A stretch of 64,000 nucleotides of DNA from Iris pallida (Eukaryota; Streptophyta; Magnoliopsida; Asparagales; Iridaceae): the NCBI GenBank assembly GCA_029216955.1, contig JANAVB010006998.1, positions 1,621,800-1,685,799 of the forward strand, in the 5' to 3' direction. A program made the translations under genes and the position numbers. The notes beneath the pieces are model-generated. The model worked only from the letters and a program-made list of their open reading frames with translations, did no database searches and was not told the DNA's origin. Positions 45,723-57,795 of the stretch are shown piece after piece. The number at the start of each line of letters is the position of its first letter. The first letter of the stretch is position 1.

Positions 45723-47332
45723 TGTAACGCCCCAGTCCTAAAATACGTAGGACTAGGAACGTGGACATGCCAGCTGTATTCATACGAAGTATACTCCAAT
45801 ATATGGAAGCCTCCTATAAATACATAAGCTGTAAAATGCAGTAGAACCATAACTAATCTCATCCACGCAAATAAATGAATAAAAGACACCATATAAAGAT
45901 AATGAATTTGTCTTGATACAATATGTTGGGCGGAGACAAATCCACTACCAACAAAATAAAGAAAAGTACATAAGAAAAGATAATAAATTTTGGCGAGCGA
46001 AGCAAAGACGATCCAAGTGCAATCATCCTCGAGAAATAGCAACGAACACGACTAGAGCTAAAGCACCTGCGAAAGACAATAGCACACACCTGGCAAGATA
46101 ACCAGGTCCTCAGAGGAACGTAACAAGATACAGGAAGAACATGCCATATGAACTGAATATAAATGCACCATAAAATAAAGATAAAGTAAAAGCGTCCAAA
46201 CCATAACATGGTTCAATATCCCATCATCGAATTAGTAGGCTACCCCCACAACCAAACAAGGACAAGGGGTAACTTACTATTCCGCGATGTGACACTTCCC
46301 ATGCCATGTTTGGAACATGAAATTTGCTAAGGTCTCCTAACCTTTCTAGTAGACAATTTAGAAGACATATCAATGTATGGGCAGGTGAAGGCTGACTCCC
46401 CCAGGACAAGTAATAACTCACAATACACACACGTCAATACCAATACTATCAGCCGACATAACTCGAGGCTAGCGGCCCACGTGACCCATCAGTCCACATA
46501 GCTCGAGGCTAGTGACCCTCGCGACTCGACTACCGTAGTACGTAGTTACTACAGCTTTTGGATTTGGGGTAGCCCATATATTTAACTGTCTTCTCCCTCC
46601 CAAGAACACTAACAAACGGCAGTTCGCTAAGACTAGGTCCATATGCATACAAAAGACAAGAAAGAAAAATAACCGAAACAAAATAAAGTGAACAAAATAG
46701 CAAGTACTGGATCCAACTGAGAACAAATAATAAAATTTACAGTAAATAAATACATAAAGGTGCATCTAATTATGAATAGTAAATAAGGCAAGGTATCTTG
46801 CCTGTGGGTGGTGCGAGAAGCAGCAAAATCCAACAATCAGAATCGTCAACACGAAAGTCAAAATCCAAAAGAAGCTCCGGATGCTGCAACAAACATCACG
46901 AACGAGTTTGGAATAAAAGATATGCCTAGGAAACGCCTGTCCAAAAGTCAAATTCTGGAACAGGGGAAAAATCGTAATTTCGGGTCAAAACGATGTCCGC
47001 CGTTGGACCCACTTTGCACCAAAATGCGCGCCAGAACCTACGATCTCTAAAGTTGTCAAACTACATGTCTACGGATTTGTTTTGATGAGACGAACCCAAC
47101 GGTATGTCCAATTTTGGATTCCGGTGGGCTGTGCACAAAATCGTCCGTTGAGTGGGATTGTGGGCCCGCCAAAATAGCGTCTCGATCAACGGACTCAGAA
47201 TCGGACCAAACTTGGCTCACAGGACCAAAAAAATATTTCGAGTCCATTGGCGCAAGTTTCATCGCGATTTGATGAGTGTGCACAAAATAATTGGGAAAAA
47301 TCCGAAAAGATCGATACGCAAAAATCGACACA
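45723..47332 (-). repeat. LTR of element G type (copy G3), diverged subfamily; right end uncertain
   Basis: Starts TGTAACGCCCC and matches G1 for about 500 bp, then diverges. The right end is not clearly visible; the last CA before recognisable element C sequence is near 47332. Nothing coding is supported. It abuts G2 with no internal region between, so it is either an insertion into G2 or a product of recombination. Confidence 0.5.
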
Positions 47333-47349
47333 TACTGAAGATAAAACTT

Positions 47350-50300
47350 GCCTCGAAGGAGAAACTGTTATATTCTGTCTTCTATGGACCAGCTTTTTCC
47401 TTCTATGTAGAGGCCTCTCAGGGCTCTCTATGTTTACTACATCAGCTTGTTTCTGAACGGAAGTCGGTGTAGCGGCTTCGTCTCGAGCAGACTCAGCCAA
47501 TTGTCTGGATTACGATCTTGTCGTCACCTTTTCTGAAGAATATTCTAGAATTAGTTTCTTCTTCACAATGGGGGCAGGAGGCTCTTCCATTCTTCTTTTC
47601 TTCTCCTTGGCCGAAGATTTAGCAACCTTCAGAGTGACTCTTATAGGTTGATTAACTTCCTCAGGGAAATTGTCTTCCCTGGAAGCCTCCAGTGGATCAT
47701 CCACTGGTTCGTGTTCCTCATCATCGTTAGGAGCCAGTATATCAGTTGCTCCTTTCCTCAGACGGTTTGCCGTCGCAAAAGTATCCACAAGGTTAAAGTT
47801 TTCGGCAAAAGTGTTGGCAGCTGTATAAAACTGTGAATATATGTAAAGCATTTTTGGACCAGCATTATTTCTGTGTGGCATCGAGAATACGGCCCGTGTG
47901 TCTCGAGCATTATAGTAAGCCCACGCTCTAGCTCCGTCGATCAAGTATCCTGTTCCTCGTAAGCAAGTTATTGCATTTCCCACGTGGAACTGGTAATATC
48001 CAAATTGTCGAACGATGCGACTCGGCAAATATGGCTCCAGAAAGCATTCTTCCTCAAATCTATATACAAGATGTGACGGTCTGATTGCCTTCAACCATTC
48101 AAAAGTTATTCGACCTATAGGCTGCCTCCCAAGGTCAACCATGTTTGGTGCCATTAATTCATAACCTGTTGGAGGGGGAGTACAAAGAAAATTCCATCTT
48201 CTGCCTAGATTTAAAATGCGTCTGCAATCTTTCAGGCTAGTGTATAGCCATCGGCTCTGTGAGAACCGGTGTAGAAAACTGCCATCCACTGCCCCCATGG
48301 CAGGATTCATCAGAGATGGATGGTGCAGGAGTAGCCATCCGAATAAGTAAGTGTAAGGTAATTCCAGTCTGGGGAAAGTACCTTTATCACACTTACCCTT
48401 AAGCATGGAATCTACATACAGACGAAGAACTGCATTTATTCTGCAAGTCATCGCTGATAGTAGATCCATCCGGTAGCAGAAAACTAACCGGACAGCAGCA
48501 AAAAGGATACCGTAGTGGAAGCGGCCTACAGCACTTGCCCCCGGCATGACAAAGCGGCGGAGCCAGTACGACAGAAATCCTGCTAATTGGGCTTCTTTGG
48601 ACATGGATCTGTAGCACATTCTTACATGGCTCTCAACAAAATCTCCAACTTTAAGAGGCGGATATTGATGTTCATCCTCTACTAAAATATCCAGTCTCTT
48701 ATTCTCCTCCATTAGCTTTATCACTTCACTAGGGGTAAGAGATTGGAAGAAGTCTGGATTGCAAGAATCATGTTCTTTTGTCTTTTTCTCAATAATATGT
48801 TTGAGAAAAAGATAAGTCAGCCATTTCGAAGAATAGCATGTACCAGACGAACCACTCTTGTAGTGGAAAGAGCATATGTTGTAATGGCATAACAACTCGT
48901 CAAAGACTTCTACCATCTTTGAATTCTCTCGATGCAGTCTCTCTAGCTCGTCGTTGGTGGGGACATACTCCTCGTAAGGAAAGTCCGTCATTGGTAAGTA
49001 CGAGAGACACTTCATCTCGTGGAGAGCCAACCCCATCTCTCCGCAGGGCGTCATGAACGTCCCTGTCCTGTAATTGTACCTCTCTGCCAGTGCCAAAAAC
49101 AGATGAGATTCGGGTAGAAGCCATATACGGTAGCATGTACTGCTTCATACAGTTCAATCTCTCTGAGTTTATCTCCAAACTGAACTAGTATCCAATTTGC
49201 TATACTGCTCCACCTTTTGATGTCTGGGTTTACCAGACCTGTCAACCGGATGTCTTGATCCGGGTAACTGCCTTCAACCTTTGAGTACTCATTCGCAAAG
49301 ATTGGGATCCTCACAGGCATTAACAGAGAAGAACTCTTCGGAGGGATGCACCCTGGTTTCAATCCTCTAAGTAAAGTACTACGTCGTTCTGAGGAACTAT
49401 AGAACATGTCTTTGTTATTCCGGTCCTTCTTGATGCAGATTTTTCCAGTCCGAGCCTGCTGAAGAGGAGTGATGTCCCGGTCCATTCTCCTGGGGTAGCT
49501 AGTATGAGCATATCGTACCAAAGAAAGGCACCTGGCAATATCTAGTAGCAAAATCAGTTTCTTCCTTCACTGAAAAGTTCTCTTCTCAACACGTGGTCTT
49601 GGTTGAGAACTTTTGTCAATTGCTTCACCAAACAGGAACGTAGGTTTTCTGTGGGTGACAGCATCAACAGTCTGTAAAGGATGTCCATTCATCAGGCATG
49701 GCAATGTCTCATTATCTTGTGCTATCAGAATAGTCTGACGAGAGGACGGAAGTGCACATTGCGAAAAATGTACGTGGGACAAGTCTTCTTTGAACTCAGA
49801 TTCTGCAAGTGTTCCTACAAAAGTTTTATATTTGGGATCTTCTCTGGTATTCGCTGCATCCAACAGAAGAAAGCAGAAATCAGTACAAGTCAAAGTCAGA
49901 AATTTTGTCATCAGATTGTGCAACCATCAGATTGCGCAGCCATCAGACTGCGCAACCCTTAGATTGCGCAACCATCAAATTGTGCAACCATCAGATTGCA
50001 CAACCATCAAATTGTGCTGATAAAGTTTGTGCAAATCAGCCGTTTGTGCTGACTTTGGCCAGCACAATTCAATCGATTGTGCAAGAAAGTATTCTTCATA
50101 AAAATGAAGAATAACTAGTTCGTGCAACCAAGACCCTAAAAAGGGTGGTGCAAATGCTCACATCTCTAAAAAGAGATAGATTTTGAAGATCAGTGAAGTC
50201 GAAAAACCCTAAAAAGAGTTTTCGATTGAGTCATCTACCTAGTAAAGCGGGATGCACAGTCTCATGTCGAGAAGGATAGGGTGCAACCCTAGCCGAAGGC

Positions 50301-50350
50301 TCGGCGGGGGCCTTGCCCTTGGCAGTAGCGGAGGATCGCTTGGGGGCCAT
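47350..50350 (-). pseudogene. Antisense gene of element C: PMD-like protein, C-terminus missing
   Basis: Exon 1 (50350-50239) encodes MAPKRSSATAKGKAPAEPSA and ends CTAG/GTAGATG, phase 1. Intron 1 is 50238-49854 with a GTTGGATGCAG acceptor. Exon 2 shows KPTFLFGEAID, RGLKPGCIPP, RTGTFMTPCGEMGLALHEM, GFLSYWLRRFVMPG, TYLFGWLLLHH, LPSRIVRQFGYYQ, LIDGARAWAYYNARDTRAVF, matching element A block by block. Breaks: an in-frame TGA near 49564, a frameshift near 49100 and a stop at 47510. After a basic linker (KEKKRRMEE) the sequence ends at the junction near 47350, so the coiled coil is absent. Clearly diverged from A, so an independent family member. Confidence 0.8.
49905..50040. repeat. AGATTGCGCAACC repeats in intron 1 of the C antisense gene
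   Basis: Several units of about 16 bp such as CCATCAGATTGCGCAACC in tandem. The LTR of C has the same CAGATTGCGCA and TGCGCAATCCAG motifs at 50510-50740 and 50880-51140. Confidence 0.85.
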
Positions 50351-50442
50351 GAAGATCGATGAGGAGAATCGGGAAAGCTCAAGAAGTTTCACTTTCTGGA
50401 AATTCGAAAGCAAGTAAAGAATGACAGAGAGATAATGAGAAA

Positions 50443-50452
50443 CTATTTATAG
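50443..50452 (-). promoter_or_regulatory. TATA box of the C antisense gene
   Basis: Minus strand reads AACTATAAATAGTTTCTC about 95 bp before the MAPK start, followed by TTCTTTACTTGCTTTCGA as in element A. Confidence 0.65.
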
Positions 50453-50591
50453 TTTTTTCAAAGGAGAATGGCCGCCTTAGATTGCGCCAAAAAAGTAGAG
50501 ATCGACTCATCCGATTGCGCAGACAGCTCATGCGCAACTTGATTTAAAATTCAAAATTCAAAGTATTTCGAAACATTGAATAAATTCAACT

Positions 50592-50614
50592 TTCGAAAAC
50601 TTTGAAGGGGGTCT
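50592..50614 (+). promoter_or_regulatory. Polypurine tract of element C
   Basis: TTCGAAAACTTTGAAGGGGG then TCT and the LTR start TGTAGG. Confidence 0.85.
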
Positions 50615-51479
50615 TGTAGGTCCTAAAAAATCAAGTTGCACCTATTAACAAAGTCAGAAAATCAAGAAATACAACTTTCAAATGAACTGCACAGACATCA
50701 GATTGCGCATCATTCAGATTGCGCACACCAGACTGCGCACACTTTCAACTACGCAGGCTGACGTGGCAATGTCATCATTATCTGACAAAATCAAATCTTT
50801 CTGACAGCTGACAGCACAAAGAACGAGGAGACTGTTCGTTTAGTGTGCAGTACAGCGCTCAAGGACAGCTGTACATACAGCGCAATCCAGTGCCTGCGCA
50901 ATCCAGTATCCGTGCAATCCATTTCAGCACAATCCGAAGTCAGTGCAGTTCATGTGGCGCACTTCATCATGTCAACTGACAAAAGTACAGGTGGCATTCA
51001 TGCCATCAATTGCTCGTTACGTGGCAACCGTCTTCACACGATCATGCGCATTTCAATCAAATGATGCCATGTGTCCAAGAAAGTCAGCCCACGATCAGAC
51101 AACTGCCTGTGCAATCTGATATTGGGCAATCCAGTTCCTGTGCAATCCAACTTGCACCATTCAGAATAACTAAAAATTAGTTATTTCTAGAACTCTATAA
51201 ATAGATTTTCAAGTCTTCATTCAAGGGGATCAGATAGAGAGATCAGACATAAAAGTTCAGAAATATCAGAGAGTTCAGGAGTTCTTGCCCAAGTGCCACT
51301 GCATTCTTTCGAGGCTTTTTCCTTCAACTTTAGATGCTACCGTCTTCAAAGTTCACATCGTCCAAGGGATAAAGCAATCGTCTTCTAGATAGGATTCCTA
51401 CAGTTGTACTTTCCCAGAATTCTTGTAATCTTTACAAAGCTTGTATCAATAAAGTTTTATACTTTTGTTTTTGCAAACA
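50615..51479 (+). repeat. 3' LTR of element C
   Basis: TGTAGGTCC...TTTGCAAACA (865 bp). TATA box CTATAAATAG at 51195-51204. The R/U5 segment ATCGTCCAAGGGATAAAGCA is nearly identical to LTR A, and AATAAAG is near the end. U3 is full of TGCGCA motifs. Confidence 0.85.
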
Positions 51480-54400
51480 ATCATATCGGGAACCAAGTCA
51501 GGATGTATCCATATGACTTTACCTCAAGACGTGGAGAAAGGGATGAGCCTTTGAGCGTTGTCCTGTGCTGGCAGAAGGTTGACTAGGTCCATCGTCGCCT
51601 TTGGATTAGGGATGATGCCATCTTGTACCTCTGTAGCTGGAAAACTCTCGAATTGGAGAGTAACTATGTTGGATGTGGTAGTCCTAGTAATCCAACGATT
51701 TGATATTGGCGTTAATGAGGTGTTGAATTTGCCCTTCAATATATAGCAGTCCTGTGTTGAGTGATGGACAAGCTGGTGATAATGGAAGTACTTGGGATGG
51801 TCCACCTTTCCTACTTCATCAAGATGCCTGGGTGCCGAGATGGACAGTTTGCTACTCTTCATAAGCATCTCGAAGAGCTCTAACGTATCCTCGTCATTGA
51901 AAGAGTAAGTCTCCCTCGGCCTCTGCACTTCCGCAGACATGGGGTTCGCAGCTGTTGAACCTTTGGAGATGTTGACGGTCATGGCTTGCTTGCCTTTTTC
52001 GTCTTTAGGGTTGTTGATGTATGAGTGTCTCCCCTTATCCTCTGGCACAGGAAAGTGAAGTCCCAGGTGCTGCACGTCCTGGACTTTCCTTTGTACGGCA
52101 TCTGCCTCTGTAATGAAAGGCGTCCACTCCGTGCAGGGTGTACTGTGCCACAATTTTATAGCGGACATAATGTTCTTGCGGTAGGAGTCCATAAGCATAG
52201 GCGCGGGCATACCGTGTGGTAATCTGAGGGTTGCCTAGCGGAAGTGCTCGATGTATGTGCGGACAGGCTCTTTCTTCCTCTGGACAATTTCTATGAGGGT
52301 CGACATGGTCATATTCATGCCTCCTTCATAGAATCGGTCCACTAACCAAGTCTTTAGGTCTTCAAAAGATAAGATACAGTCATCCGAGAGACTGCAGAAC
52401 TACTCATAGGCTACCCCGTGGAGGGCTCCTATGAATATGTTGGACAGGAGGGCATCATCCTTTGGCAGGTTCCCTATTACTGAGGCAAAGTACCTCAATT
52501 ATTGTCGAGAGGACCCCTTCCCTTTATAAGTTGTAAGAGTCTACGGATTGTATTTGGGAGGATAGACGACATTGTCCTACTCAGCAAGTTATAGCTGTCG
52601 GATCCCCATCTTGGGCGTCATCCTTTGGCAGGTACCCTATTACTGAGGCAAAGTACCTCAAGTATTGTCGGGGAGACCCCTTTCCTTCTTAAGGTGTAAG
52701 CATTTGCAGATTTTATTTGGAAGGATAGATAACGTTGTCCCACTCGGCAGGGTATGGCTGCCATATCCCCATCTTTCGGAGCGTTACTTGCTTTTCCTTG
52801 GCATCATGATGAGAATACATCTCCTTGATGGCATACTATATCTCGGCCGGTATTGCGAAGCCGGTAGCCGATGGAGTAGTCGAGGATGGTCCTGCCTGAT
52901 TGGCAGTAGGGAACTTACTAGATTCGTCAGTGGTTGGCAGATCACTCACAGATGTAGAGGCAGCGGGGTCCATGCTGCTCTTGAGGTCGATTATGTTTGA
53001 AGACCGGTCTTTATGGTGTCCATCATCATATCCAACTTCGTATCGAGAACTTCAATACGCCTGAGAGCTTCGTTGTAGTCTTCCTCATTATTGTCGGCAA
53101 TGAAGACAGACCGAGTGTGAGGGTGACTCGAGGGAGTCGTGGATCCTTCACTTTCTGGCTCAGATGCCCAAGTCTCGCAGCCCTAAGGATATACCGTAAG
53201 ATTGTAATCTTCTTCGGATTCAGTATGGTTACTACCCCCGGTCTGGTGACTAGCTGTACCGATGGAGACATCCGTATCATATTATGTCGCGTCGGATTGG
53301 AACATAGGGTTGTTTTGCATGGTAAGAGGCTAGTTTTCCTCAATTTTTGACAAGACACCCAATGTAGATTTGAACGAGTGCCTTAGAACACACCTACATC
53401 CGGTACTTTAGTTTTGCTGTTCTCTGACCTCCTCTTCGATTTAGCAACCGATATGGGAGGATTCTGGGAGGGCTCCTTAAAAGTTGTGGAACCCTGTACC
53501 GTATGGCATGTGGCGATATGGGGCTCATCTTCTCTATGTCTCATCGACACCCTGTTAGGCCTCTGGCGTGGAGTCAGCGTGGAGTAGAGTCTCTGGAAGA
53601 TGGAGCGCCTGCTTGGCAATGGCGCAGCCGTCTGCTGACAACGACAGTTGATGGTAATCTGGATACAAGAGTGCCTTGATTTAGGCACATATTGTGCCAT
53701 AAATTCTTTTTTCGATTGGAAGAGGGTTGGATCTTCTGCCATAGCACTCCGGTTGTACATACAGGGAAGCTGTATATAAGCACGGTCAAAGTGGGTCTGG
53801 CGAGGATGTCTCTTGTCGCTCCTGCGAGAACGTTACTTGTGTAGCTCCCCCTTCGTAGGACGTACCCCCTGGCTTGGCTTATGCACAGGAGTACCCCCGT
53901 GGAAGGATGATTCGACTAATTGAGGCATCGGAGCGTGAGAGCCAGTCTTGTATAGCTTTCCGTCGGCTGCGTCTGTTACTGCCAATATGGGCCTCTGGTC
54001 TACCACTGGTGTCGTATGCTTGTTTTACGAAGCACGAGCCACCTGGGATCTCTTTCTACTACCCCCAGCGGGTGAGTAGTATTCAGAGTCTGTCGAAGGT
54101 TTACCTGAAGGGAAAGCGATTCTGTCGAAGACAGATCTCCTTGCCGGTAATACTCACATCGTGAGGGGTTGGACCGATGTGCGCTTCCTTCGGCATCGTT
54201 CCTTCGTCAGATCAACTATGGAACCACCATCTTCTTCTCTATGCTTCCTAGGACGGGAATTGGTCGAGGGGATAAGGCTATGGCAGCTGGGATCTTCTCT
54301 GTGGCATTGACGTTGAGGGAGTCCTGAGACGCAGTTCCCACCATCGTGTTGCTGGCTGCAGCAACCTTAGGCCGCCATACACGTCAAGTCTTTTTTGGTT

Positions 54401-54550
54401 GTATGAACTACTTCGAATTCTTTGACTTTTCATCAGAGACGAGATTTCAAAAGTCTGCTGGTCGAAGCGTACGCCCAGCATATCTTGAGAAGCTCTCAGC
54501 AAGTTGTCATCAGATTGCATCATCGCCTTCTCGTTGGAGGAGAAGGTAGT
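51480..54550 (-). pseudogene. Element J gag (to gag-protease junction), decayed, minus strand
   Basis: A Tat-type gag region in several broken frames. Near 52200-52330 the minus strand reads MNMTMSTLIEIVQRKKEPVR and TYIEHFR, the typical end of the retrotransposon gag capsid domain. The open frame 52210-51524 continues with a degenerate zinc-knuckle-like YFHYHQLVHHSTQDC. Upstream broken frames (53760-53026) are Ser/Arg-rich N-terminal gag. Interrupted by many stops, a 163-bp tandem duplication and, at 51480, by element C. The remainder of J pol would lie left of C but is not in the window. Confidence 0.7.
52452..52777. repeat. 163-bp tandem duplication in J gag
   Basis: The sequence from CATCCTTTGGCAGGTTCCCT (52456) is repeated from 52619 with substitutions (CATCCTTTGGCAGGTACCCT), each copy ending in a GTCCxACTCxGCA segment. 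It lies within the capsid coding region and breaks it. Confidence 0.9.
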
Positions 54551-54567
54551 CTCCAGCAGAGTTGCCA
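54551..54567 (-). promoter_or_regulatory. Primer-binding site of element J, tRNA-Arg-like
   Basis: The minus strand just inside the LTR reads TGGCAACTCTGCTGGAG. The tRNA-Arg PBS common in Tat elements is TGGCGACTC(C/T)GCTGGGG; the differences are transitions. The frame MATLLETT that starts here is therefore PBS/leader, not the gag start. Confidence 0.65.
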
Positions 54568-54570
54568 TTT

Positions 54571-55374
54571 TGTTCGACGTAACGGAAGGTTGAACGAACT
54601 TTTTGCTTTATTGAATGTATAAGGTATCTGTGTACAAAAAAGGAAGTCAAGTACAGGAAGAAAAGGTTTCTGGAAAAGTATGACGGTGGAGATCGAGCAC
54701 TGCAGCGGCTCCTTTACTCCTTGACGATCTGACGACGAATCAACCTTGCTATGGCTCTCTGGCGCCTTTGATGGGACTCTGAGGTCACCGATCAAGAGGC
54801 TGTCTGGATGAGAAGATCCCTTGAAGATGGTTGGTTGGTTGGTTCTTTGGTTGATAGGTGGATGAGGGTGGTCGACTCTTCATGGATGGAGATTGCTGCA
54901 CCATTAAAGATTGTCGATTGTCGATTTTCCTCTCTCGATCGATCGATTGGTGGAAGAAGAACTTCTTCTATTTATAGAGAACCGAGCACATATGCGATGC
55001 GCATTATGATTCCTGAGATATAAAAGAATCTACCGTCATTGCACGGTATGGGCTTCTACGATGCTGATACGTGGCAGACCTCGAGATTCCCCTGAAACGA
55101 GATATCTGGTGGTATAAATATAACCGAAGGAGGTGAACCGTGGCGCATGCCGATTTTTTTGCTCGAATAAAGCCGAGTAAATCTCGGTATTCCATCCTAA
55201 ATTTGGAGTCTAATTGATCATCTTCTAAGATTTAAATTAATCTGATATGATATCAATCATGATTTAATCCCAATCTTCTCTGCAAGATACGGTTTAAATA
55301 ATCCAATTGGGGTGGACCCATGCTACCTTCACCTCTGGTGAGGACTAAGCGCTGCTAGCTTCTCTGGCGACGAG
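54571..55374 (-). repeat. 5' LTR of element J, truncated by element D
   Basis: The left end TGTTCGACG (minus-strand LTR end CGTCGAACA) adjoins the PBS. Minus-strand TATA box CTATAAATAG at 54968-54977, and AATAAAG near the end (54608). The LTR is cut at 55374 where LTR D begins; candidate duplication ACGAG at 55370-55374. Confidence 0.7.
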
Positions 55375-56273
55375 TGTTTGCAAAAACAAAATTTGTTTAT
55401 TCCAAACTTGTAAAAGAGTATAAAGTACAATGAATTTTGGGGAAATACAACTTTAGGAATCTGATCAGAAGACGATCACTTTATCCCTTTGTCTATGTGA
55501 ACTTGAAGACTGTAGCCTCTGGAGAATGCAGCAGCAATTTTGCAACAGTTCATGATCTCTCCCTGTGTGTCTGATGATGATTGGAAACTCTATTTATAGA
55601 GTTCTTGAAATAACTATTTTAGCAGTTATTCTGATGATGCGCAAAGCTGGATTGCACCACATTGAGTTGCGCTAACCTCCTGTTGCGCCAACTTTTATTT
55701 AGTTATCAATCGTGTACTAACTGTATTTAGACGCGTGGCAACATATGATTGAGATGCGCGTGGTCGTGTATAGGATAGTAGACACGTCTTGAGAGATTAG
55801 TAGCACGTGCGCCACATCATCCTGCTTTAGAATGTAAGTTGTCTCAACTTTATCAGGTTATGCGAGCTTCAGTCAACAAGTCAAACTGCGCTTGATTTGG
55901 GCTGTGCCTACACATGTGGCAACTTTTAAGCAAAAGTTGTTCAGGTTGCGCCCAGGTGCAACTAAGGATTTTGTTTCGATTGTGCCTGAGCGCAACTCAC
56001 GAAGCGTACATGACAGCTTTCCACCAACTCCCCTTCAGCAGCACAATTCACGGGATTCGAAAATATTTTTCTCGTTCACTGTTGTGTCATTCATCAGTGT
56101 TGTCATGTAATGATGACCATTAAGTGTCAAACGCCACGTAGATTTTGGCACAACAAGACTAGGTGCAGTCTGATATTAGGCACAACCTGATCAATGGCGC
56201 AGCTTGTTCTCTGGGCTTCATATTAGTAGCGCAACCTGATCTTTGGTGTGCAACTTGATTTATAGGCTCTACA
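55375..56273 (-). repeat. 3' LTR of element D
   Basis: TGTTTGCAAAA...GGCTCTACA on the + strand (899 bp). Minus-strand TATA box CTATAAATAG near 55590-55599. The inverted AAAGGGATAAAGTGAT segment matches LTR A and C. Motifs TTGCGCC, TTGCGCT and AGGTTGCGCC are scattered through U3. Confidence 0.85.
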
Positions 56274-56296
56274 AGACCCCTTTCAAAGTTTTCGAA
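56274..56296 (-). promoter_or_regulatory. Polypurine tract of element D
   Basis: Minus strand CGAAAACTTTGAAAGGGGTCT adjoining the LTR start TGTAGAG. Confidence 0.85.
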
Positions 56297-56546
56297 ACTT
56301 AAAAATATTACAAAGTTTTGGAATAATTTGAATTTAGAAAAGTTTTGACTAAGTCAAGTTGCGCCAGACAATGCTCGGTCATCACAATTAAATATCTTTC
56401 TCGAAAATACTCAATCCTCTTTTCGTCTTCCGGAGTTTCATTGATTATTTTCAGTTTCCCATGAAGAAGAAGAATACGAAAAGTCAATTTGTTGATATAT
56501 ATGTAGTAGTTGATCTTTGTGCTTTGCTCTTCACTTCTGTTCTTCA

Positions 56547-56852
56547 ATGGCCCCCAAGAAGAAAGAGATGGAGATCAATGCTGACACCACAACTAAGTCT
56601 CCTGAAGCGGGACATGATGTTGCGCCTACAACTTTTTTGTTGGAGGCTGACCCAGCTTTGAGGGCAATGAACTTTTTGAACTGTTTCGGTTTAACCCCGT
56701 CAGTCTTCAATCGCTCGAGTGGCAGATCATCCTCTGAGGATCACATCAATTCAGAGGGATTTCTTAACCTAATGCGTCGCTCGGGGATCTGCACCATGCA
56801 AGAATTGGACGCCGCCCTTCGTCAGACTGATGAAGGCAAGGACAAGAAATAA
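56547..56852 (+). CDS. Antisense-module ORF of element D beginning MAPKKK (101 aa)
   Basis: Starts MAPKKKEMEINADTTTKSPE, like the first exons in A, B, C and E, and lies at the same distance from the PPT. Unlike them it reads on without a splice donor at the expected place, into MNFLNCFGLTPSVFN and a charged tail ending GKDKK. This may be a rearranged antisense gene in which the exon is fused to other coding DNA. A TATA-like stretch (GATATATATGTAG) lies about 50 bp upstream. Function unknown; no domain recognised. Confidence 0.5.
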   Translation: MAPKKKEMEINADTTTKSPEAGHDVAPTTFLLEADPALRAMNFLNCFGLTPSVFNRSSGRSSSEDHINSEGFLNLMRRSGICTMQELDAALRQTDEGKDKK

Positions 56853-57429
56853 TGTTCTAGGCAGAGCAACTTTTTATTTTTATGTCCTTGACTGTAGGGT
56901 CCACCCGTCTTTATGCAATGAAACCTAAAATTTCTGATTTTGTGTGGCTGTAATTTCCAATGGTGCTCATGGACATATTCTTTTAGCTAATTCTTCATTT
57001 TAGTGTTTCTTCTGAAGAACACATGGCAGTCGTTACACGGTTTTAGATGTCCATTTTTAGTTCTTTTCCAAAATAGGATCCTAGAACGACGCACCCACCT
57101 CATCTTTAACCTCTTTAAAAAGGACATCCAGAAATAAAAGTTCATACTCTCTCAAAACAAATGTCTTACCATAAGGTTTCACTTCAGCCATATCATCCTA
57201 ATGTTATTTGCCTGTATGTTGTGTCTTCAAAAATTGGTAAGTCTTGACAAAGAATTAATGGTATGAATATTCTTCTTTTGGAGACAAGTATCGATCTGCA
57301 TGGTGTAGACACTTGTTGATATGTGCTAACTATTTCTGAGAATAGGCGCACACTGTGATCCAGTATTTAGCTCCGATCAGAGGCACGTATTGCTGACATA
57401 CACTTGTTTGATCAATGCTTAGTGCTGAT
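56853..57429. other. Element D, non-coding stretch before the minisatellite
   Basis: 3' UTR- or intron-like AT-rich DNA with no supportable ORF. Confidence 0.5.
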
Positions 57430-57795
57430 ATGCGCCTCTTTGTAGACGCAATGCTAATGTGCACCTGTTTGTAGGTGCATACTGATGTGCGCCTGTTTGT
57501 AGACGTATACTGATGTATGCCTGTTTATAGACGGATACTGATGTGCACCTGTTTGTAGGCACATACTATTGTGTGCCTGTTTGTAGACGCATACTGATGT
57601 GCGCCAATTTGTAGACGCATACTGATGTACGCCTATTTGTTGACGTATACTGATGTGCTCCTGTTTGTAGACGCATACTGATGTGCGTATGTTTGTTGAA
57701 GCATACTGATGTGCGCCTGTTTGTAGATGCATACTGATGTGCACCTGTTTGTAGACGCATACTGATGTGCGCCTGGTTGTAGACGCATACTGCTG
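57430..57795. repeat. 28-bp minisatellite of element D (about 13 copies)
   Basis: Unit ACTGATGTGCGCCTGTTTG plus TAGACGCAT, repeated head-to-tail with substitutions. It lies 40 bp before an intron-acceptor-like TTGATATTTGCAG (57836), the same position as the repeats in the antisense introns of A, C and E. Confidence 0.92.

Larger units (their letters stand above)
47350..51479 (+). mobile_element. Element C: Tat-lineage fragment (antisense gene, PPT, 3' LTR)
   Basis: Same organisation as A: minus-strand antisense gene, promoter, PPT, 3' LTR. Pol and the small antisense gene are missing, cut at about 47350. The right flank is minus-oriented gag of element J, so C appears inserted in J (candidate duplication ATCAT, 51480-51484). 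Confidence 0.8.

Noticed and set aside
46224..47331. Short ORFs in copy G3
   Set aside because: No motifs, mixed strands, inside LTR-type DNA.
54278..54568. ORF MATLLETT... taken as the gag start of element J
   Set aside because: Its first codons coincide with the tRNA-Arg-like primer-binding site next to the LTR, so translation from there is unlikely.
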